A DNA stretch of 15,939 nt from NCBI GenBank assembly GCA_031273735.1, contig JAISRI010000097.1, positions 1 to 15,939 of the forward strand. The letters run 5' to 3'. Made by a program: the position numbers and the translations under genes. Positions 12,695 to 15,939 of this stretch are shown here, piece after piece. The first letter of the stretch is position 1; each line of letters opens with the position of its first letter. Origin of the DNA: Helicobacteraceae bacterium. Lineage in GTDB: Bacteria; Campylobacterota; Campylobacteria; Campylobacterales; SZUA-545. The notes beneath the pieces were generated by a model. The model ran no database searches, was not told the origin of the DNA, and saw nothing but the letters and a program-made list of their open reading frames with translations.

Positions 12695-12743
12695 AAGCGA
12701 CAGAGAATGGCAAATATGAATAGCGCGTAAAAAAACGATATAC

Positions 12744-12809
12744 TTCTATCGCCGCGACGACTATTTGTCGACGTTAAAATCGTAAATAGCTTGCGTCGCG
12801 GGGATAGAA
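12744..12809. repeat. Long inverted repeat upstream of the acidic protein
   Basis: TTCTATCGCCGCGACG (12744-12759) and CGTCGCGGGGATAGAA (12794-12809) are complementary at 15 of 16 positions. The 34-base centre contains a second small stem (CTATTT/AAATAG) and the palindrome GTCGAC. It ends 38 bases before ATG 12848. It could form a cruciform or a strong RNA hairpin in the leader of that gene, or be a protein-binding site. Confidence 0.75.
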
Positions 12810-12847
12810 ACGACGCGAGTCGCAAAAAAATAAGGGAAGGGTTTTTT

Positions 12848-13372
12848 ATGCTCCGCCAACTTTTTCTCGATCGCGAAACGCTTTCGGTTTGGCAGAACGA
12901 ACGCCGCGATAATCAACCCCAAATAGAGTCCGACGATCTTCTGTTGCAAACTATTGACGTATCCGATTCGTCCGAATTCGACGTGGAAGGCATTTGGAAA
13001 AAGGTAGCCGATAACCGCGATAAAGTCAGAAAAATCTTAAGTTCTAATATCAGCGACGCAGAGAGGATTCTATTGATAAGCGGCATTATCGGCCTTAGCG
13101 GCTTCGCGCCCATAATTGCGCAAGCGCCACATAAAATCAATGCGGTGGCGAGCGAACTACAAGACGGCGATTTGCAAGATAGCGAACCCGTCGAGCCTAC
13201 AGCGGATATTCGTCAGGAACTAATGTTGGACGAAGAATATATACCCAATTATACGACTGATGAAACCGATGCGTTCGATGAATTCATTGACTACGCGGTT
13301 GTAACGGGAATGTTTTCCGACGACGATAGTCAAAACGTCTATGGTCAAGATTTCGATTTGGGAACATATTGA
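12848..13372 (+). CDS. Acidic hypothetical protein with central hydrophobic segment, 174 aa
   Basis: ATG 12848 is chosen because GGGAAGGGTTTTTT precedes it; an in-frame TTG at 12791 lies within the inverted repeat. The chain is strongly acidic: an N-terminal part (LFLDRETLSVWQNERRDNQP), then a helical segment (VEGIWKKVADNRDKVRKILS), then one hydrophobic stretch (ILLISGIIGLSGFAPIIAQA, about residues 75-95). A low-complexity Asp/Glu tail (about 110-170) ends GQDFDLGTY. It could be a one-helix membrane protein with an acidic tail. The family was not recognised. It is the last intact gene before the decayed IS region, and its isolated position behind a long inverted repeat suggests separate control. 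Confidence 0.65.
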   Translation: MLRQLFLDRETLSVWQNERRDNQPQIESDDLLLQTIDVSDSSEFDVEGIWKKVADNRDKVRKILSSNISDAERILLISGIIGLSGFAPIIAQAPHKINAVASELQDGDLQDSEPVEPTADIRQELMLDEEYIPNYTTDETDAFDEFIDYAVVTGMFSDDDSQNVYGQDFDLGTY

Positions 13373-13660
13373 TCGGCTAAAAACCAAACCGCTCCCTATT
13401 TCCACGCCTTTGTTTGAGAACTTTCTATTACCTCTATGACGCAATAACGGCGGTAATCCGACCGCCTTCAAGCTAAAAAAAACAAGCTCGAAATTATCCA
13501 TCACTCTAATCTTTTTCGCCAAAACAATGTCAAAAATACCCGCCAAGTCCCAAATCACGCCTCTCGAATGGCTAAAAAAGATCGGCGGTTTTTTGCGTGT
13601 CAGGGTATAAATAGGGTATATCTAATAATATTGAAAATAAATAAATCCTTTGGTAGAAAG
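13373..13660. other. Intergenic sequence with two hairpins and a short possible leader ORF
   Basis: No firm gene is present. A 27-codon frame at 13527-13610 (MSKIPAKSQITPLEWLKKIG, then GFLRVRV) is protein-like but has no ribosome binding site. A minus-strand frame across 13220-13558 overlaps the end of the acidic gene and is probably incidental. The sequence AGGGTATA occurs at 13602-13609 and again at 13613-13620. Confidence 0.45.
13449..13466. terminator. Hairpin GGCGGT-AATCCG-ACCGCC
   Basis: This is a perfect 6-bp GC-rich stem with a 6-base loop, 76 bases after the stop of the acidic protein. No T-run follows on either strand. It may be a transcript-end structure for the 12848 gene or a repeat element. 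Confidence 0.4.
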
Positions 13661-13665
13661 GATTT
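13643..13665. repeat. Perfect 9-bp hairpin at the edge of the transposase remnant
   Basis: AAATCCTTT-GGTAG-AAAGGATTT is a perfect inverted repeat. It sits exactly where recognisable transposase sequence begins (about 13661), so it may mark a rearrangement end. Confidence 0.6.
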
Positions 13666-13950
13666 GTTCTATGGTTTTGCAAAAAATAAATGTTTCAGGG
13701 TAAAACATTCCAACGACGAGTTCGCTAATGGTAAAACCCATATCAATGGGATTAAGAGCTTCTGGGGGGTAGCCCGTCATAAACTTTCCATTCGTCTGAA
13801 TAGGCGGCTAAAACAAGGCTCTCTAAGTTTAGAGGACTACGTAAAGATAAGTTCTATCTACACCTTAAAGAGACCGAATGGAGGTTTAACCATAGGAAAG
13901 AAAGTTTGTATATGCTACTATTACGAGAGTTTAGGAAAGAACCGCTGTAA
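13661..13950 (+). pseudogene. IS1595-family transposase, C-terminal remnant, frameshifted
   Basis: One frame (to about 13789) reads FRVKHSNDEFANGKTHINGI then KSFWGVARHKLS, the last part of the IS1595 DDE/N domain. A second frame (13822-13950) continues LSKFRGLRKDKFYLHLKETE then WRFNHRKESLYMLLL and REFRKEPL, ending TAA. This is the exact C-terminal signature of the family. The two are separated by about 33 extra bases and a frame change. The N-terminal half and the first catalytic region are missing here. A matching N-terminal piece lies at 15697-15921 on the other strand. The element is dead. IS1595 transposases move their element by cut-and-paste or copy-type DNA transposition and usually make 8-bp target duplications. 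Confidence 0.8.
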
Positions 13951-14150
13951 AGTAGGATTGACCCATTGTTTTTACTACGCAAAGATAAGTTCTATCTACG
14001 CGCCAAAGAGACCGACTATGCTTGAAATAAATCGGCAAGTTCTATTTGCTTACGTCTTAAAGAGATCGAATAGAGGTTTAATCATAAGAAAGAAAGTTTG
14101 TATATGCTACTATTACGAGAGTTTAGGAAAGAACCGCTGTAAAGTAGGAT
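13837..14150 (+). repeat. Three partial copies of the IS1595 transposase 3' end
   Basis: Copy A is 13837-13958. Copy B (13975-14015) repeats only the first part of A, and copy C (14037-14150) repeats most of it. From 13865 in A and 14057 in C, 94 bases align with four differences, all C-to-T or G-to-A, and the last 60 or so bases are identical. Copies B and C contain stops in the transposase frame, so they are non-coding reiterations. A 202-codon frame from 13568 runs through all copies but in the wrong frame for the transposase end. Confidence 0.8.
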
Positions 14151-14229
14151 CGAGCCAAATGAAAAATATAATATGAGCGGTATTTTTGTAGATATAACGG
14201 AATGGTTATTTGATAGGGTTTTGAGATGA
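14143..14229 (+). pseudogene. Tail of a gene upstream of hsdS (remnant)
   Basis: The frame is open from 14143, directly at the end of repeat copy C, to TGA 14227-14229: IEPNEKYNMSGIFVDITEWL then FDRVLR. An internal ATG lies at 14173. Its stop overlaps the hsdS start by ATGA, the spacing expected of an operon partner. It may be the surviving C-terminus of a gene destroyed by the IS insertion; whether that gene was hsdM cannot be told from 28 residues. Confidence 0.35.
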
Positions 14230-15539
14230 GTATAGAGTGGTTTGGAATATTGCCCGAACGATGGGAAATTAAGCGTTCATATTCAATGTTTGCAGAAAAC
14301 ACAGCTACCAATGAAGCACTAGTTGCAAAAAAACCACTTCAATTTAGGTTTGGAGAAATTGTTGCAAAAAAAGCAATTGAAAGCGATGTTCACTTTTTTG
14401 ATAGCATAAAGAGATATATTATCGTTGAGCCCAACGACATAATAATAAATGGATTAAATCTTAATTATGATTTTATTACACAGCGATGCGCTATTGTAAA
14501 AGATAACGGCTGTATAACGCCAGCATATGTTTTGCTACGTCCAAGAGATACAATAGTGCCAATGTATGCGTGTTATTTATTAAAAGCTATGGACGGACAG
14601 AAAGTCATAAATGGACTTGGAACAGGCATACGGTTAACTTTAAGCTATTCTGAGTTTAAAAAAATAAACCTCCCGCTTCCACCGCTAGAGGAGCAAGACC
14701 AAATCGCGCGATATCTTGATTGGAAAGTTTCGCTGATTAACCGTCTAATCGCCGCCAAACGACGACAAATCGCACTACTCAAAGAACAAAAACAGGCGAT
14801 AATAAATACCGCCGTAACACGCGGCGGCAATGGGTGGAAAAAAATGAAGCTGAGACACATTTGCCAGATTAATGCCTCTATTTTAGAAAGACTAAAACTT
14901 TATGAAAGTAAAACCTTTGTGACATTTCTTCCTATGGAAAAAATATCTACTGATGGCAAAATTGATTGTTCTGAAAAACGCAAAATTCAAGATGTTCGTT
15001 CAGGTTTCACCTCTTTTGCTAAAAACGATGTTGTTGTTGCCAAAATAACCCCTTGTTTTGAAAATGGCAAAGGCGCTTGTTTAGATAGTCTTGAAACTGA
15101 AATCGGTTTTGGCACTACGGAATTAATTGTTTTACGGGCAAATGAAAAAGTTATTCCCAAGTATCTTTATTTAATAACATACAGCAGTTCATTTCGCAAA
15201 CAAGGTGAAGATTCAATGACGGGTTCGGCTGGACAGAAACGCGTACCCGTAAATTTTATTGCCAATTTTCAAATTTTGCTCCCGACCCTTGATGAGCAAT
15301 ACAAGATTATAGCCCGTCTTGATGAAAAATGCTCCGCGATTGATAAAGTTACAGTAAAATTAAACGATGAAATTGCGCTATTCACCGAATACCGTACGCG
15401 ACTTATCTCGGATGTGGTAACAGGTAAACTTGACGTTCGCGCCGTCGCTATTCCAAAATACGAGATGGCGAAGGAAAATATTACGGCGGACAACGACGAA
15501 TTATTTGACGATGAAAATATTGCGGAGGACGAAGAATGA
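14226..15539 (+). CDS. hsdS: Type I restriction-modification specificity subunit (HsdS), 437 aa
   Basis: HsdS gives type I restriction systems their bipartite DNA target. The architecture is complete. The N-terminus IEWFGILPERWEIKRSY matches the usual 'WlG.IPehWe' opening. TRD1 covers about residues 15-155. The central conserved region INLPLPPLEEQDQIARYLDW then RQIALLKEQKQAIINTAVTR lies at about 140-200. TRD2 covers about 205-365, and the distal repeat PTLDEQYKIIARLDEKCSAI then LISDVVTGKLDVRAVAIP at about 350-415. An acidic tail follows. The start at 14226 has GATAGGG about ten bases upstream. No hsdM or hsdR lies in the window and both flanks are damaged by IS1595 pieces, so function would need partners elsewhere. 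TRD composition is more AT-rich than the conserved parts, as is usual for exchanged TRDs. Confidence 0.93.
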   Translation: MSIEWFGILPERWEIKRSYSMFAENTATNEALVAKKPLQFRFGEIVAKKAIESDVHFFDSIKRYIIVEPNDIIINGLNLNYDFITQRCAIVKDNGCITPAYVLLRPRDTIVPMYACYLLKAMDGQKVINGLGTGIRLTLSYSEFKKINLPLPPLEEQDQIARYLDWKVSLINRLIAAKRRQIALLKEQKQAIINTAVTRGGNGWKKMKLRHICQINASILERLKLYESKTFVTFLPMEKISTDGKIDCSEKRKIQDVRSGFTSFAKNDVVVAKITPCFENGKGACLDSLETEIGFGTTELIVLRANEKVIPKYLYLITYSSSFRKQGEDSMTGSAGQKRVPVNFIANFQILLPTLDEQYKIIARLDEKCSAIDKVTVKLNDEIALFTEYRTRLISDVVTGKLDVRAVAIPKYEMAKENITADNDELFDDENIAEDEE

Positions 15540-15635
15540 AACAACCATTTTCGCAAAAAGATTTTGATGATATTTTAAAATAAATCAATCAAACCGATCG
15601 ATGATGAAAACATTTTGAAAGCAGAGGCGGAATAG
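15536..15635 (+). pseudogene. Small decayed ORF downstream of hsdS
   Basis: ATG 15536 overlaps the hsdS stop (ATGA) and reads MKQPFSQKDFDDILK then TAA (15581-15583). A neighbouring frame continues DDENILKAEAE and stops at 15635. A nonsense change plus a 4-base GATC/CGAT insertion near 15597 would explain both, implying an original protein of about 31 residues between hsdS and the next gene. Confidence 0.4.
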
Positions 15636-15636
15636 A

Positions 15637-15921
15637 TTATGGGAAAAAAGATTTTTGTTTCATACAAATATGCAGGCAATGTAGATTTTGTAGGGTATAG
15701 TCGCTTTCGTCTATTTCAATCTCGCCGATCGCGAAGGACTCTTTTTCGGCTAAAGAGACGATCCTAGCGCGAATCTTTGATAGGATCGCGTTGATTGTAT
15801 TGCGATTTAGTTTCGCTACTTCAGCGATCTGCGTTGCGTCTAAATCACTTGAAAACAACCGAGTTATTTCACGAAACTTACCTTCCGAAATATGCGAACG
15901 GCGTAAATACTTGTTTTTCAT
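15637..15921 (-). pseudogene. IS1595-family transposase, N-terminal fragment
   Basis: Translation from ATG 15921 (minus) gives MKNKYLRRSHISEGKFREIT, then LFSSDLDATQIAEVAKLNRN and TINAILSKIRARI. This is the helix-turn-helix N-terminal region of IS1595 transposases. It continues to GEIEIDESDY (residues about 66-75), which carries the first catalytic Asp. Family members continue with a glycine/arginine-rich segment and the rest of the DDE/N domain. Here homology stops at 15697, and 19 unrelated residues follow to the stop. These are antisense to the TIR-like gene. About 160 residues are missing. The C-terminal part of an IS1595 transposase lies on the opposite strand at 13661-13950. Confidence 0.8.
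15639..15767 (+). pseudogene. N-terminal fragment of a probable TIR-like protein, cut by the IS1595 fragment
   Basis: ATG 15639 is preceded by GCAGAGGCGGAATAGATT. The first 18-19 codons read MGKKIFVSYKYAGNVDFV, the opening beta-strand typical of TIR-like defence proteins (K-IFVSYKY). These are often carried next to type I restriction genes, where known relatives act as NAD-consuming or signal-producing effectors. From about 15692 the frame runs into antisense transposase sequence and stops at TAG 15765-15767. The identification rests on a short motif and should be treated as likely, not proven. Confidence 0.45.
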
Positions 15922-15939
15922 AGACTTATCCTAGCTTTG

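Noticed and set aside
13220..13558. A 112-codon minus-strand frame over the end of the acidic gene
   Set aside because: It is antisense to a better-supported gene for much of its length and lacks a start signal.
13837..14150. Possible CRISPR-like or regulatory repeat array
   Set aside because: The copies differ in length, have irregular spacing, and translate as the IS1595 transposase C-terminus. They are gene-fragment duplications.
13568..14176. A 202-codon frame read as one protein
   Set aside because: Only its middle matches transposase in frame. The rest runs through the transposase end and repeat copies in a shifted frame.
1..15939. tRNA, rRNA or other structured RNA genes
   Set aside because: No stretch with tRNA arm consensus or rRNA-like conserved sequence was seen on either strand.

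Overview
This is an accessory (mobile or prophage-like) region of a bacterial genome of low to moderate GC. Almost every gene is on the + strand. Genes are small and packed with 4-17 bp overlaps, and purine-rich ribosome binding sites (AAAGGA-type) precede most starts. Codon style (TTA/TTG leucine, many GCG and CGC) and an IS1595-type transposase N-terminus resemble Campylobacterota, but the phylum cannot be fixed from this window. Only a few genes belong to families I can name: an ASCH-domain protein, a DNA cytosine-5 methyltransferase, an RNA ligase, a type I restriction specificity subunit (HsdS), IS1595 transposase fragments, a probable TIR-like fragment and, at the left edge, the tail of a YhhN/TMEM86-type membrane protein. 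The rest are small unknown proteins, many of them membrane proteins.

Layout. 1-1086: a YhhN-family C-terminus followed by about 870 bp with no convincing gene and a different codon style. An abrupt change occurs near 1085, where a 5'-truncated gene begins. 1087-1786: three small unknown genes. 1928-5532: a promoter followed by a tightly coupled run of genes. These are a small 'DIG' protein, a membrane protein, two small soluble proteins, a Cys-rich 'GYDGL/CGCG-DDL' protein, ASCH, C5 methyltransferase, and two more Cys-rich proteins, the last truncated. 5533-5980: decayed sequence including a frameshifted one-helix membrane protein. 5981-8305: a second run, with two paralogous membrane-anchored 'RGENAE...CWLKKD' proteins, three multi-helix membrane proteins, a second 'DIG' protein and a small helical protein. 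8393-10118: small genes, then an RNA ligase. 10158-10727: a promoter, a two-helix protein and a helical protein, meeting the only intact minus-strand gene (10724-10936). 11067-12694: a promoter nearly identical in layout to the one at 1928, then two soluble and two membrane proteins. 12744-13372: a long inverted repeat and an acidic protein. 13449-15939: a decayed defence and IS region with HsdS between two fragments of IS1595 transposase, a reiterated transposase 3' end, and a TIR-like gene cut off after about 18 codons.

How the parts may fit. Methyltransferase, ASCH, Cys-rich small proteins and RNA ligase are typical cargo of phages and related elements: DNA modification plus possible RNA repair. 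The most distinctive content is the three related gene clusters (1999-3712, 5981-8305, 11121-12694). Each combines small cytosolic proteins with one or more tiny multi-helix membrane proteins. They share paralogous members, near-identical start contexts and similar promoters. I cannot assign a function to these clusters. They look like a duplicated, diverging family of membrane-associated modules and are the best candidate here for an undescribed system.
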